32,321 nt of DNA from the IMG/VR virus record IMGVR_UViG_3300042936_000610, positions 1 through 32,321 of that record, one strand, 5' to 3'. The stretch comes from a virus. Of the stretch, positions 1 through 8,386 are shown in pieces. The notes below the pieces were generated by a model. It made no database searches. It was given only the letters and a program-made list of their open reading frames with translations, and had not been told where the DNA came from. How positions within the stretch are numbered: the first letter of the stretch is position 1; every line of letters starts with the position of its first letter. The position numbers and the translations under genes were made by a program.

Positions 1-185
1 ACGATTCAGTAGTTCAAATAGACGTAACAAAATATGAACTATATAGAGAGATGGTGGGAACACTTTTATCGTATAATGAGGAAATAGATAATAGAATGGG
101 TAAAGTAGCCTTAAATGCAACGTCAGTCCCATTTAAACTAGCGTACAACACTCTTTTAATGAAGGGTATAATAAGAGAATTATAA
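1..185 (+). CDS. C-terminal end of an unidentified protein (partial)
   Basis: An open frame enters from the left edge (first full codon at base 3) and ends with TAA at 183-185, giving the last 60 residues of a protein. The visible part has a helical, charged stretch (YELYREMVGTLL) and ends LLMKGIIREL. I recognise no family. It lies directly upstream of two glycosyltransferase genes on the same strand, with a 21-base gap, so it is probably in the same transcript. The 5' end and most of the protein lie outside the window, so no function is offered. Confidence 0.55.
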   Translation, partial: DSVVQIDVTKYELYREMVGTLLSYNEEIDNRMGKVALNATSVPFKLAYNTLLMKGIIREL

Positions 186-206
186 ATAATAATAAAATAA
201 AATGCT

Positions 207-1337
207 ATGAGTGAACAATTAGAAAAAATTAAAGAATCAATTGGAAAAATAGAGAATAAAGATTTCGGTATTTATTTCTTTACAATTGACACCAAAGGTA
301 ATCCTACTGCAGGTGTCGCAACAATTTACGAACACGTAAAAAAACTTAGAGAATTGGGATATAATGCCAATATTCTTCATGATAAGAATGATTATAAACT
401 AAGAGAAGATGAAGAAGGTATGGGTATTGCTGAATGGTTAGGTGAAGAATACGCTAACTTACCACACGTATCTATCGAATCACAAAAATTACAGGTTGGA
501 CCTTACGATTTTGTAGTAATACCTGAAGCATTTGCTAGTATTATTAAACAAACAGTTAATTTCCCTTGTAAGAGAATTGTATTCTTACAGTCTTATGAGT
601 ACATTTTTGAAATGTTAGAAATCGGTGAAGGTTGGGAACAATTTGGAATTAGTGATGTAATTACTACAAACGAAAATTTGAGTAATTATGTTAATTCTAC
701 ATTTAGAAATTTAAGAACAGATATTATCCCAATAGGTATTCCCGAATATTTTAAGAATTCTAACGAACCGAAAATACCAACTATTGCTATGTCCGCTAGA
801 GATAAAAGAGAGTTATTGAAAATTGTGAAAATTTTCTATCAGAAATATCCACACTATAGATTTGTAACATTTAGAGATATGTCAGGTTTACCTAGAGAAA
901 TGTTTGCAAAAGAATTGTCAAAATCTTTTGTTAGTGTTTGGATTGATGAACTATCTAGTTTTGGTACGTTCCCATTAGAGTCTATGAGAACTAAAACACC
1001 TGTTATTGGTAAAATACCGAGAATGGTGCCAGAATGGATGGGATCTATTGATGAGAATGGTAACCTTAATCTTAATGATAATGGTATTTGGACACCTAAC
1101 CTTAATTCTATTCCCGATATTATTGCAACTATGGTTGGGTTATATTTAGAGGATGCTATTCCTGAAAACATAATGAATGGTATGAGTGAATGGGAAAACA
1201 AATATAGTACAGAAGAATCAGATAAAATTTTATCTGAAGTTTATAAAGGAATTTTTGATAGGAGGATTGTTGAGTTACAACACACTTACGATCAACTAAA
1301 ACAAAAAGAAGAAACACTAACAGTAGAAAACAATTAA
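207..1337 (+). CDS. Glycosyltransferase, GT-B fold (GT4-like)
   Basis: A 376-residue protein with the layout of a GT-B glycosyltransferase. The N-terminal half has a Rossmann-like opening in which a beta strand (IYFFTID) is followed by TAGVATIYEHVKKLRELGYNA, typical of the acceptor domain. The C-terminal half contains FPLESMRTKTPVIG at about 251-264, which matches the E-x7-E / PVI nucleotide-sugar-binding region of GT4 enzymes. The tail (about 345-376) is charged and likely coiled coil. No signal peptide is seen, so it should act in the host cytoplasm. The next gene, 4 bases on, is another glycosyltransferase, so the pair may decorate virion proteins or surface sugars; this is inference. The start ATG has no Shine-Dalgarno sequence, only an A/T-rich leader. 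Family confidence is fair; the donor sugar and acceptor are unknown. Confidence 0.75.
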   Translation: MSEQLEKIKESIGKIENKDFGIYFFTIDTKGNPTAGVATIYEHVKKLRELGYNANILHDKNDYKLREDEEGMGIAEWLGEEYANLPHVSIESQKLQVGPYDFVVIPEAFASIIKQTVNFPCKRIVFLQSYEYIFEMLEIGEGWEQFGISDVITTNENLSNYVNSTFRNLRTDIIPIGIPEYFKNSNEPKIPTIAMSARDKRELLKIVKIFYQKYPHYRFVTFRDMSGLPREMFAKELSKSFVSVWIDELSSFGTFPLESMRTKTPVIGKIPRMVPEWMGSIDENGNLNLNDNGIWTPNLNSIPDIIATMVGLYLEDAIPENIMNGMSEWENKYSTEESDKILSEVYKGIFDRRIVELQHTYDQLKQKEETLTVENN

Positions 1338-1341
1338 AATT

Positions 1342-2118
1342 ATGACAAAAATAACAGTATTAGTACCAGTTCATAAGTTAGAAGGAGAATATCTAACTAG
1401 ATGTATTGAAAGTATTAAAAATCAAAAAGTTAAACCACATGAGGTTTTATTTATCACATCAAATGATAAGGATGTAAATAAATTTTTAACAGAATATGAT
1501 TACGGTGATTTAAAAGAAATCACTAAAGTAATTGAAAACGAAACTGGTGAGTATGATTTCCAGTCACAGATTAATTTTGGTGTAGAAAAATCTAGTGGAG
1601 ATTATTTCACTTTTGTGGAATACGATGACGAACTTTCACCAATATGGATTAAAAATGGAATTCAATATTCTGAATCTTATCCTGAGGTTGGTATATTTTT
1701 ACCAATAGTTTATGAAACTGACGAAAATGGTAGATTTATTTCCTTCACTAATGAGAGTGTGTGGGCAAAAGATTTCACTGAACAATCAGGATATTTAGAT
1801 AATAATACATTACAAAGAGTTCAGAACTTTAATTTTGATGGTATGGTTGTTAACAAAGAACTTTTCTTAGAACACGGTGGGTTAAAGAAAAATATTAAAT
1901 TAACTTTTACCTATGAGTTTTTATTGAGAATGTCATATTTATCGATTCCTATTATGGTAATTCCTAAATTGGGGTATAAACACACAAACAATAGAGAAGG
2001 TTCTTTATTTGTAGAATATAAGAACACTATCGATGTTTTAGAAAGTAAATTTTGGGTTAACAAAGCTAAAAAAGAATATTTTTTCACTGAAGATAGGGAA
2101 ATAACATATGAACCATAA
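1342..2118 (+). CDS. Glycosyltransferase family 2 (GT-A fold)
   Basis: A 258-residue protein that opens with TKITVLVPVHKLEGEYLTRCIESIKNQ in two parts: the strand TVLVPVH and the helix YLTRCIESI, the classic GT2 nucleotide-binding start. FVEYDDELSPIW at about 93-104 supplies the DxD-type metal/nucleotide-sugar motif (YDDEL). A later stretch with LFLEHGGL at about 173-180 corresponds to the acceptor-side helix seen in GT2 enzymes. Length fits a single catalytic domain with no membrane segment. The gene starts 4 bases after the preceding glycosyltransferase and ends 9 bases before the sigma factor gene, so the three are probably co-transcribed. The likely role is to add sugars to a phage structural protein or a host surface component; the substrate cannot be read from the sequence. 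Confidence 0.82.
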   Translation: MTKITVLVPVHKLEGEYLTRCIESIKNQKVKPHEVLFITSNDKDVNKFLTEYDYGDLKEITKVIENETGEYDFQSQINFGVEKSSGDYFTFVEYDDELSPIWIKNGIQYSESYPEVGIFLPIVYETDENGRFISFTNESVWAKDFTEQSGYLDNNTLQRVQNFNFDGMVVNKELFLEHGGLKKNIKLTFTYEFLLRMSYLSIPIMVIPKLGYKHTNNREGSLFVEYKNTIDVLESKFWVNKAKKEYFFTEDREITYEP

Positions 2119-2127
2119 ACATTCGTT

Positions 2128-2862
2128 ATGTCTGAAGAACCTAAAAAAAGGGGTCGGAAGAGAACGAATAACCTATATTTTGGTCCTGAACAGGAAGAAG
2201 CAGTAGTTAAATTTTTAACAAGTGAATCGTATAGCGAAAGAAATAGAATTTATGTTGAATATCTAAAAGACCCTATTAACAAGATGGTTGAATCCATCAT
2301 TAGAAGATACAAGTTATATAGAAAAGAGTATGATTATGAGGATGTACATTCTGATACTCTTTCTTTTTTAATAACAAAAATGCATAACTTCAAACCCGAT
2401 AAGAATAAAAAGGCTTATTCTTATTTTGGTACGATATGTAAACATTATCTTTTAGGACAATTAATAAAAGATGATAAAAAATTAAAATCTGATGTATCAT
2501 ATGATGATGTATATAAAACTGTCGAAACGATGGATGATTTTATATACCATATTGATGATCAAAAATTACAATTAGATGAGTTTATTGAAGAAATCTCTGC
2601 GAGTATTAAAGCGGATATGAAGTTTGGTAAATTATCTGAAAATGAAATAAAGGTTGGTGACGCATTAACTAGAATTTTAGATAATTGGGAATCTATTTTT
2701 GAACAAATAGAAAGTGGTAATAAATACAATAAAAATCTTATACTTTCATATATAAGAGAAATATCCGATTTATCAACTAAAGATATAAGAGTTGGTATGA
2801 GGAGGTTTAAAAAAATGTATTTATTACTTAAGACAGATAAAATTGATGATGATGAAATTTAA
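2128..2862 (+). CDS. gp55: Late-transcription sigma factor, T4 gp55-like
   Basis: A 244-residue protein whose middle part resembles T4 gp55 and sigma-70 region 2. The segment ITKMHNFKPDKNKKAYSYFG, then TICKHYLLGQLIKDDKK (about 87-123), aligns with the T4 gp55 stretch around [26 protein letters not shown]. The preceding EYDYEDVHSDTLSFL fits the region 2 helix that binds the RNA polymerase clamp. In T4, gp55 replaces the host sigma factor and, with the sliding clamp, directs late transcription from promoters with only a -10 element. This protein is longer than T4 gp55 (about 185). Its C-terminal third contains SDLSTKDIRVGMRRFKKMY (about 215-233), which may form a helix-turn-helix. It is the natural candidate to read the ATATTTAT elements in this window. 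Assignment is from remembered motif similarity, not a search. Confidence 0.78.
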   Translation: MSEEPKKRGRKRTNNLYFGPEQEEAVVKFLTSESYSERNRIYVEYLKDPINKMVESIIRRYKLYRKEYDYEDVHSDTLSFLITKMHNFKPDKNKKAYSYFGTICKHYLLGQLIKDDKKLKSDVSYDDVYKTVETMDDFIYHIDDQKLQLDEFIEEISASIKADMKFGKLSENEIKVGDALTRILDNWESIFEQIESGNKYNKNLILSYIREISDLSTKDIRVGMRRFKKMYLLLKTDKIDDDEI

Positions 2863-2876
2863 AATTTTAAAATTAG

Positions 2877-2884
2877 ATATTTAT
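2877..2884 (+). promoter_or_regulatory. Late promoter element ATATTTAT
   Basis: GATATTTATAGGAAAATAC lies in the 38-base gap before the gene at 2901, with 16 bases between the core and the ATG. It fits the shared core and A-rich downstream box seen before other late genes here. Promoter function is inferred from the repeated placement and orientation. Confidence 0.6.
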
Positions 2885-2900
2885 AGGAAAATACATTAAT

Positions 2901-3281
2901 ATGTCTAGACCAAAAAAAACTAAAATCAATATAGATAAAAACAGTCTTCAAGAACTGATGCAGGAAATTTATAACGATTGTAGTAACGTTATGAATAATG
3001 CAAGAAGAGAATTGACTGAACGTAAAGTACGTGTTGACATACAGGACATAAACGATGAGTATCAAATAGGTAAAGTTAATAATGAGACATTAAAAATCAT
3101 TGAAACTACCATAGATAAAAAAATCGCCTTAGCAAAATTACAATCTCAAATTTTAGGAGGTAAGTCTGAAGATGAAACCCAATCAAATGGGTCGGGTATC
3201 ACTGAAGATGATAAGAACTTACTAAGAGAATTGTTTAAGGAAAAGTCAAACAATAAAAATACTGAATACGATATTGATTAA
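2901..3281 (+). CDS. Unknown small helical protein; possible small terminase-like
   Basis: A 126-residue, charged, probably all-helical protein. The N-terminus is basic (SRPKKTKINIDKN). The middle (about 30-80) has two long helices separated by DINDEYQIGKVNN, and the tail is polar (GKSEDETQSNGSG, then ITEDDKNLLRELFKEK). I recognise no family with certainty. The helix-loop-helix core with an acidic D-Y loop faintly resembles the central part of T4 gp16 (small terminase), but the similarity is weak and the terminase large subunit is about 14 kb away on the other strand. The gene has its own ATATTTAT promoter element and is followed 6 bases later by a large structural-type gene. A small virion or assembly protein is equally likely. 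Confidence 0.5.
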   Translation: MSRPKKTKINIDKNSLQELMQEIYNDCSNVMNNARRELTERKVRVDIQDINDEYQIGKVNNETLKIIETTIDKKIALAKLQSQILGGKSEDETQSNGSGITEDDKNLLRELFKEKSNNKNTEYDID

Positions 3282-3287
3282 TACATT

Positions 3288-4997
3288 ATGAGTGAAAAAT
3301 TTAGAAATGTAGTTTGTGAACCTAAAGATATAATTGCCGATATCAAACGACAGATATTGGAGTTAATTTCTTTGAATAAAACTACTTGTAATAATTTACC
3401 TGATTTATCTATACCTAACGTATTACCTGATTTGTCAGATTTAAATCCTAGTCAAAAGGTAATTGATTTCTTAAACGACATTTTGGCGTTAGTAACAGGT
3501 ATTAATTTTGATGAAATGAGGATGCAGTTAATTAGTTGGTTAGTCGAACAATTAACTCCTCTATCAGAAAACCTATCAGTAAATTTAATTAATTCTATTA
3601 AAAGTTGTTTCGCTTGTAAAATTGATCCAAAAATACCTGGATGGTTATTTGTTACTGACCCAACTACAATAGTTTTTGACGCAAACGGTACTCCATTACC
3701 AAACTCAGGTAGTCCTGGTATTGGGATGAATATTGAGTTAAATAAATTAGACTTGACTTGTTTATTTGCGGTTGACCCTAATAGTGAAGTAGGGCAACTA
3801 TTTTATGATGGTGACGAGACTAATGACTTAAACGCATTTTTGTGGAAAGTAATACAAGAGAATGGTAATCCTTTAATTTGGGCGGATCCAATAAATGGAA
3901 AACAAATTGTTGAGGTTAGGTATTTTGAAAACTCCCCAACTGCATTTATCGAATCGGATGGTACTGTGGAGTATCAAAATATTGAAGCAAGACCTAGAGT
4001 TTTTAATGTTAGATTAATAAATCAAACTTATCAAAGTAAAACACTTATATCTTTTTTAAATGATTATTTTAATAGTCAAAATCCATTATTTAATGTGGAT
4101 AAAGTTGTACCCGATATTATAAATTTAATTTATGGTACGTTAACTAATAAGATAGATTTACCTGATGAATGTTTACTACGGACAGTAGAAACGGAACAAG
4201 CCATCAGTGATTATATTGATAATGGTATTGATAATCCTGAGATTAGTTTAGATGATAGTTTTTATGAATTTAATTCAAAACAAATTACTAACATAAAACA
4301 AATAGCAAAACAGAAAAAATTAGGCGTTAAACAATACGCTAAATGTTGTGGTAAACAAACTAGTTCTATTTCATACGAAACGGTAAAATCTATAAATGAT
4401 GAATTAACTGCATCATCTACACTACAAGAAAAAATTAATACATATACAAGATCTTTAGATGCACTAATAAGTGAGTCTACTGAAGGTGTTAAAAATTTAG
4501 ATAAAAATTCTGCATCTGCAGAATTCTTAGCGAATTTCATTAGTTCCTTACAAATTGCATTAACTAAAATAGTACTAACACCCAAAAATTTGATGATGTT
4601 AAATTTATTCTATTATTTAGTTAATTCATCGCCAGTTAAAGAAGTCTCCGTAAAAAAGATTTTAAAAGAATATGAATGTATTATACGATGTATAATTGCG
4701 GAAATTTTAAGAAAATTAATTTATGACTTTTTATTACCTTTGGTTATAAAGTCACTTAAAAATTTAATACTTTGTGTTATAACAAAAAAAATAAAAGAAC
4801 AAAGTATAAATTATTTTAAATCCAAATTAAGTTTATTACCTGGATTTGTTAATGAAAATTTAGAAAAAATAAATGAAATATTTGGTAAGGGTGAAGATTT
4901 AGTTGATTTGGCTCGTGGTTTTACAGATAAAATAAACTTAAATTCTTTAAATAATACTAATTTATCTTTTAATAAAAAAGGTAGATTTTGTGATTAA
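3288..4997 (+). CDS. Large tail/baseplate-type structural protein, unknown family
   Basis: A 569-residue protein with no motif I can name. The N-terminal 60 residues repeat leucine/proline units (LPDLSIPNVLPDLSDL), followed by helices. A mid region at about 115-260 looks beta-rich, with NSGSPGIGMN and a run of short strands. The C-terminal half is helical, with paired cysteines at KCCGK (about 352-356), ECIIRCII and LILCVITKKI (about 490-500). The hydrophobic helices near 455-505 might be buried rather than membrane-spanning. It lies in a tight run of genes (6-base and 11-base gaps) that also includes an OB-fold baseplate protein, so a baseplate or tail role is likely by position. It is translated from the transcript starting at 2877 if that element is a promoter. 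Confidence 0.6.
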   Translation: MSEKFRNVVCEPKDIIADIKRQILELISLNKTTCNNLPDLSIPNVLPDLSDLNPSQKVIDFLNDILALVTGINFDEMRMQLISWLVEQLTPLSENLSVNLINSIKSCFACKIDPKIPGWLFVTDPTTIVFDANGTPLPNSGSPGIGMNIELNKLDLTCLFAVDPNSEVGQLFYDGDETNDLNAFLWKVIQENGNPLIWADPINGKQIVEVRYFENSPTAFIESDGTVEYQNIEARPRVFNVRLINQTYQSKTLISFLNDYFNSQNPLFNVDKVVPDIINLIYGTLTNKIDLPDECLLRTVETEQAISDYIDNGIDNPEISLDDSFYEFNSKQITNIKQIAKQKKLGVKQYAKCCGKQTSSISYETVKSINDELTASSTLQEKINTYTRSLDALISESTEGVKNLDKNSASAEFLANFISSLQIALTKIVLTPKNLMMLNLFYYLVNSSPVKEVSVKKILKEYECIIRCIIAEILRKLIYDFLLPLVIKSLKNLILCVITKKIKEQSINYFKSKLSLLPGFVNENLEKINEIFGKGEDLVDLARGFTDKINLNSLNNTNLSFNKKGRFCD

Positions 4998-5008
4998 AAT
5001 TTTATAAA

Positions 5009-5455
5009 ATGGCAACAGAATCATGTGGTGGTAGTAACAATGAATTAGCGAAAGCCGCTGGTATTGCAGGTACTTTAGTTGCGATTGCAGCAATCTTAAA
5101 AAGGGCGTTTAAAGTACAAAAAAAATTAACACCTCTTAATAAAGAAGAAATATTATTAGGTGTTCAGTTTAGAGAAGGACTAAGTGCGATTGACGTTGCT
5201 TCAAAAATAATTGAGAGAAAAAAAGAAATTGGTGTTGGAATTGGTCCGTTACCTAGTGGTGCGGAAAACATAGATTTACAAATGGAAGTAATAAGGATTG
5301 AAGAAATTATTAATGCAATTAAAACAAAAATGAAAGTTGAAGCTGCATTCCCACCTGGAGTACCAATAACTGCGACTGGTGGTAACGCTGGTGGACCAAT
5401 AGTAGTACAAGGTGCTACGACTCAATCAGTAAAAGTAGAAGGTGTTGCACAATAA
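5009..5455 (+). CDS. Small protein with N-terminal hydrophobic helix, tail-module gene
   Basis: A 148-residue protein. Residues 14-30 (KAAGIAGTLVAIAAILK) form a hydrophobic, Ala/Ile-rich helix followed by a basic patch (RAFKVQKK), which could be a membrane anchor or a buried helix. The centre is amphipathic (IDVASKIIERKKEIGVG; IIRIEEI-type helices), and the C-terminus from about 112 is rich in Gly, Pro, Val and Thr (GGNAGGPIVVQGATTQ), likely a flexible or beta tail. No family is recognised. It sits between a large structural gene (11-base gap) and two small genes leading to the OB-fold baseplate gene, so a virion role is the simplest reading. The start is the first ATG after an A/T-rich leader without a Shine-Dalgarno sequence. 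Confidence 0.55.
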   Translation: MATESCGGSNNELAKAAGIAGTLVAIAAILKRAFKVQKKLTPLNKEEILLGVQFREGLSAIDVASKIIERKKEIGVGIGPLPSGAENIDLQMEVIRIEEIINAIKTKMKVEAAFPPGVPITATGGNAGGPIVVQGATTQSVKVEGVAQ

Positions 5456-5458
5456 ATT

Positions 5459-5647
5459 ATGGATAAGAAAATAGATTGGGAAAATTTAAGTAATTCATCT
5501 ATTAAGATGAACTTAGAGAGTTTATTACATGAACAAATATCTCTTAGAGATAGGATTTTAAAACTATCAGAAAAACTAGAAGATATTGAAAAAGAATACT
5601 ATTTTGGTAATAAAATTTTGGTAAAAAGATATAAAGGGGAAGATTAA
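5459..5647 (+). CDS. Very small coiled-coil protein
   Basis: A 62-residue protein, mostly one amphipathic helix from about residue 13 to 47 (MNLESLLHEQISLRDRILKL, then SEKLEDIEKEYY), with the heptad spacing of a coiled coil, and a basic tail (KILVKRYKGED). It starts 3 bases after the previous stop codon. Its own stop codon overlaps the start of the next gene in TAATG (5645-5649), a typical translational coupling. That tight packing, in frame with both neighbours' reading direction, is the main evidence that it is real. It may be an assembly chaperone or a small baseplate component; neither is shown by the sequence. Confidence 0.6.
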   Translation: MDKKIDWENLSNSSIKMNLESLLHEQISLRDRILKLSEKLEDIEKEYYFGNKILVKRYKGED

Positions 5648-6951
5648 TGAATAATTATTATAAGGATAGTACTAATACTAACGTCATACCCATTATTAGG
5701 GTTGGTGAGGTTGCATCAGTGATTGATACAACTAAATCTGGTAGGATACAAGTTAGGATAACAGGTGTAGATGATACTGAGAGTGATACGTCATTAATAG
5801 AATGTGTACCACTTCTACCGAAATACTTAATTACCTTACCTAAAGTTGGTGAGTGTGTTTTCGTTTTCCAATATGAACACAACGATTCATCACCTACTGC
5901 ATCGTTTAAAAATAAGCGTTTTTGGATTGGTCCGTTAATTACTCAACCAACTAAACTTGAGGGGGAGGGATATAATTCTGCAATGTCTATCCTACCTGAT
6001 GGATACACCAAACTAAAAGATCCAAATCTAGATATTGGTGCGTATGGTAACGATGAGGATATTATATTACAAGGTAGATTTAATACTGATATAATACAGA
6101 AAGATAACCAAATGTGGTTAAGGGTTGGTAAGACTATTGAAGGTCAACCAAACAAATTTAACGATAAAAATTTAGGTTATGTACAGTTAAAATATGGTGG
6201 TGAGAAGTTAAAAAGAGAGGTTGAGGAAAAAGAAGTTGTAACATATGTAACACCTTCTCCAGATACGTTAATAACTGTAACAATGAATACCGTTACTAAC
6301 TCAAATATTATTTTATCGGGAGATTTACCACAAAGTAGGTATACACAAAATGACATTAATAGAACTGAATTATTTATAACAGTTACTGATGCGAACACAG
6401 GTAATTTAAAAACTTCTTTCGAAAATGAAAACAGTTTTATTGGTTCCACATCTAGAGATCAAGCCTTATCGGCAGCAAAAATATTTATAGACCTTAATAA
6501 AGGTGCAAGATGGAAAATTAAAACTAAGGCAGACGATTTAATTAAGATTTATAAGGGTAGTGATGGTATCGCAATGTTTGACGCAGTACCTGTAGAAGTA
6601 AAGAAAAAAATTAAAGAGTTAAAAGTTGTAAAAAATAAGAGTGAAAAAAGTAGTGTTATAAATATTGTCGCTAACAAAATTAATTTAATTAGTCATGACG
6701 GTGAACATACATTTGAATTGGCAAACCCAAAAGAATTAATAACTGACGATGAACAACAAAAAATAAATAATGAGGCACATCCATTAGTATATGGGGATAT
6801 TTTATTAGAGTTTTTAGAGTTAGTAAAAAAATATGTCCAACTACACGTACACCCTTATCACGGTTTAAGTGCTGACCCTAGTACTATTACTACAGATGTT
6901 TTAAGATTTGATTTAAATAAGATTTTAAATAAGAATATTAATAGTAATTAA
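5647..6951 (+). CDS. Baseplate protein with gp5-like OB-fold domain
   Basis: A 434-residue protein. Residues about 14-90 look like the OB-fold domain found at the N-terminus of T4 gp5 and related hub/spike proteins: VGEVASVIDTTKSGRIQVRI, followed by CVPLLPKYLITLPKVGECVFVF, that is, an opening strand, a G-R-I-Q-V strand and the P-x-x-G-E-x-V strand. A middle region is beta-rich. Near the C-terminus (about 396-413) is YVQLHVHPYHGLSADPS, an HxHPxH motif like the histidine-rich, metal-binding ends of other phage baseplate or spike proteins. No lysozyme domain is visible, unlike T4 gp5. It closes the co-transcribed tail gene run. Baseplate hub or wedge placement is an inference from the fold and neighbours. 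Confidence 0.62.
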   Translation: MNNYYKDSTNTNVIPIIRVGEVASVIDTTKSGRIQVRITGVDDTESDTSLIECVPLLPKYLITLPKVGECVFVFQYEHNDSSPTASFKNKRFWIGPLITQPTKLEGEGYNSAMSILPDGYTKLKDPNLDIGAYGNDEDIILQGRFNTDIIQKDNQMWLRVGKTIEGQPNKFNDKNLGYVQLKYGGEKLKREVEEKEVVTYVTPSPDTLITVTMNTVTNSNIILSGDLPQSRYTQNDINRTELFITVTDANTGNLKTSFENENSFIGSTSRDQALSAAKIFIDLNKGARWKIKTKADDLIKIYKGSDGIAMFDAVPVEVKKKIKELKVVKNKSEKSSVINIVANKINLISHDGEHTFELANPKELITDDEQQKINNEAHPLVYGDILLEFLELVKKYVQLHVHPYHGLSADPSTITTDVLRFDLNKILNKNINSN

Positions 6952-6952
6952 G

Positions 6953-6960
6953 ATATTTAT
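6953..6960 (+). promoter_or_regulatory. Late promoter element ATATTTAT
   Basis: AGATATTTATTTATAAAAGAG is placed directly after the stop codon of the OB-fold gene, with 13 bases between the core and the ATG at 6974. It carries the full core plus a TTATAAAA downstream box, one of the best matches in the window. Confidence 0.65.
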
Positions 6961-6973
6961 TTATAAAAGAGAA

Positions 6974-8386
6974 ATGGTTTATAGAACTTATATAGATAAA
7001 GATAATACAATTGTTTATAACACATTAATAAACACTGGTAAAAACCCAATTGCGGAATTATATTATGGTGGTAAAGAAAACCAACCAGACTACACCAGAC
7101 ATTTAATATATTTCGATGTTTCGGATTTACAAACAAAATATAGTAATGGTGAATTAGGTGATTTATCTAATGTAACCCATACTCTTAGAATGACTAATAG
7201 TTCCTTTTTTGATAGGGACTTACAGGCACAAAGAGCCTTAGACAATAAAGTAAGAACATCATCTTTTAATTTAATTCTTTTTAGGATTGATGAATTTTGG
7301 GATGAAGGTTGTGGGTACGATTACCAACAATACGAAGGTATACAACCGCATGATAATATAACTTTTGTGGAATCTGCAAGTAACTGGTTATATTCTAGTG
7401 GGGCGACACAATGGACTGAACCTGGTGTTTATTCAGGATCACCATCTGCGATTACAATAACTATACAACATTTTGATCAGGGTAGTGAAAATATTGAGAT
7501 GGATATCACTGATGAGGTAAATACTTTAATTACTGGTGGTACTGGTACCACTAATTACGGTTATGGTATTGCATTTGAGAGAGATTTAGAGATAATAGAG
7601 GTAATACCTTCAAGGTATGTAGGTTTCTTCACTAGACACACACAAACGTATTATGAACCATTCGTAGAAACAGTTTATGATAGTGTAATTAGAGACGACA
7701 GGAAGAATTTTTATAGAGGTAAATTAAATAGATTATATTTCTACACAAATTTAGGTGGAGAACCCGTTAATTTAGACAGTAACCCTACTGTAGAAGTAAA
7801 AGATGGGTCAGGTGTACTATTTTCTTCATACACATCTAATGATGTCGTTAGACAAACAAAAGGTGTATATTATATTGAACTATTTGTACCTATTACGGAA
7901 TCAGATTGTACTATATTTACTGACACATGGTCAGATATAGAAATTGGTGGTATAAATAGACCAGACGTAACATTACAATTTGAAATAAAAGATGATACTG
8001 AATACTATCGTTTCGGTGATGATGAGTCTTTACCTATAGAATATGGAATGAATCTATCGGGTATTAGGAGAGATGAAAAAATCAAAAGAGGTGATTTAAG
8101 AAAAGTATTTGTAAATGTAAGAGAACCATATACTATTAATCAATCGTCAGTGATAGATGGATTACAATATAGAGTTTGGATAAGAGAAGGAAACACCGAA
8201 GTTAATGTTATTGATTGGATGGATGTAAATAGAACTTATCTTAAAAATTACTTTATTTTAGATACATCTTGGATGATACCTAATGAATACTATATAGATA
8301 TTAAATTGACTTCTAATTTATTAGTAAAAACATATACTAATACAATGAAATTTAATATAGTTAACCAAGTTGACTACCTACACTAA
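6974..8386 (+). CDS. Beta-rich virion protein, unknown family
   Basis: A 470-residue protein, strongly beta-rich and aromatic, with no membrane segment. The N-terminal domain (about 1-200) has the pattern of a jelly-roll with short edge motifs: AELYYGGKENQPDYTRHLIY, FDVSDL, SFNLILFRIDEFWDEG, then TEPGVYSG and MDITDEVNTLI. This layout recalls DNRLRE/CBM-like domains that attach to polymers or particles. The C-terminal part (about 235-470) appears to be two Ig-like or beta-sandwich repeats, with FYRGKLNRLYFYTN and RGDLRKVFVNVREPYTINQS at equivalent positions. It has its own late promoter element and is the last + strand gene of the tail module. Its last 26 bases overlap the end of the convergent gene. 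A tail, neck or fibre-type part is likely. Confidence 0.6.
   Translation: MVYRTYIDKDNTIVYNTLINTGKNPIAELYYGGKENQPDYTRHLIYFDVSDLQTKYSNGELGDLSNVTHTLRMTNSSFFDRDLQAQRALDNKVRTSSFNLILFRIDEFWDEGCGYDYQQYEGIQPHDNITFVESASNWLYSSGATQWTEPGVYSGSPSAITITIQHFDQGSENIEMDITDEVNTLITGGTGTTNYGYGIAFERDLEIIEVIPSRYVGFFTRHTQTYYEPFVETVYDSVIRDDRKNFYRGKLNRLYFYTNLGGEPVNLDSNPTVEVKDGSGVLFSSYTSNDVVRQTKGVYYIELFVPITESDCTIFTDTWSDIEIGGINRPDVTLQFEIKDDTEYYRFGDDESLPIEYGMNLSGIRRDEKIKRGDLRKVFVNVREPYTINQSSVIDGLQYRVWIREGNTEVNVIDWMDVNRTYLKNYFILDTSWMIPNEYYIDIKLTSNLLVKTYTNTMKFNIVNQVDYLH

Noticed and set aside
1936-1943. ATATTTAT core inside a glycosyltransferase gene (also 6481-6488, 16986-16993, 27052-27059)
   Set aside because: These lie inside coding sequence, mostly lack the TWATAAAA box, and are expected by chance in AT-rich DNA. 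Not counted as promoters.
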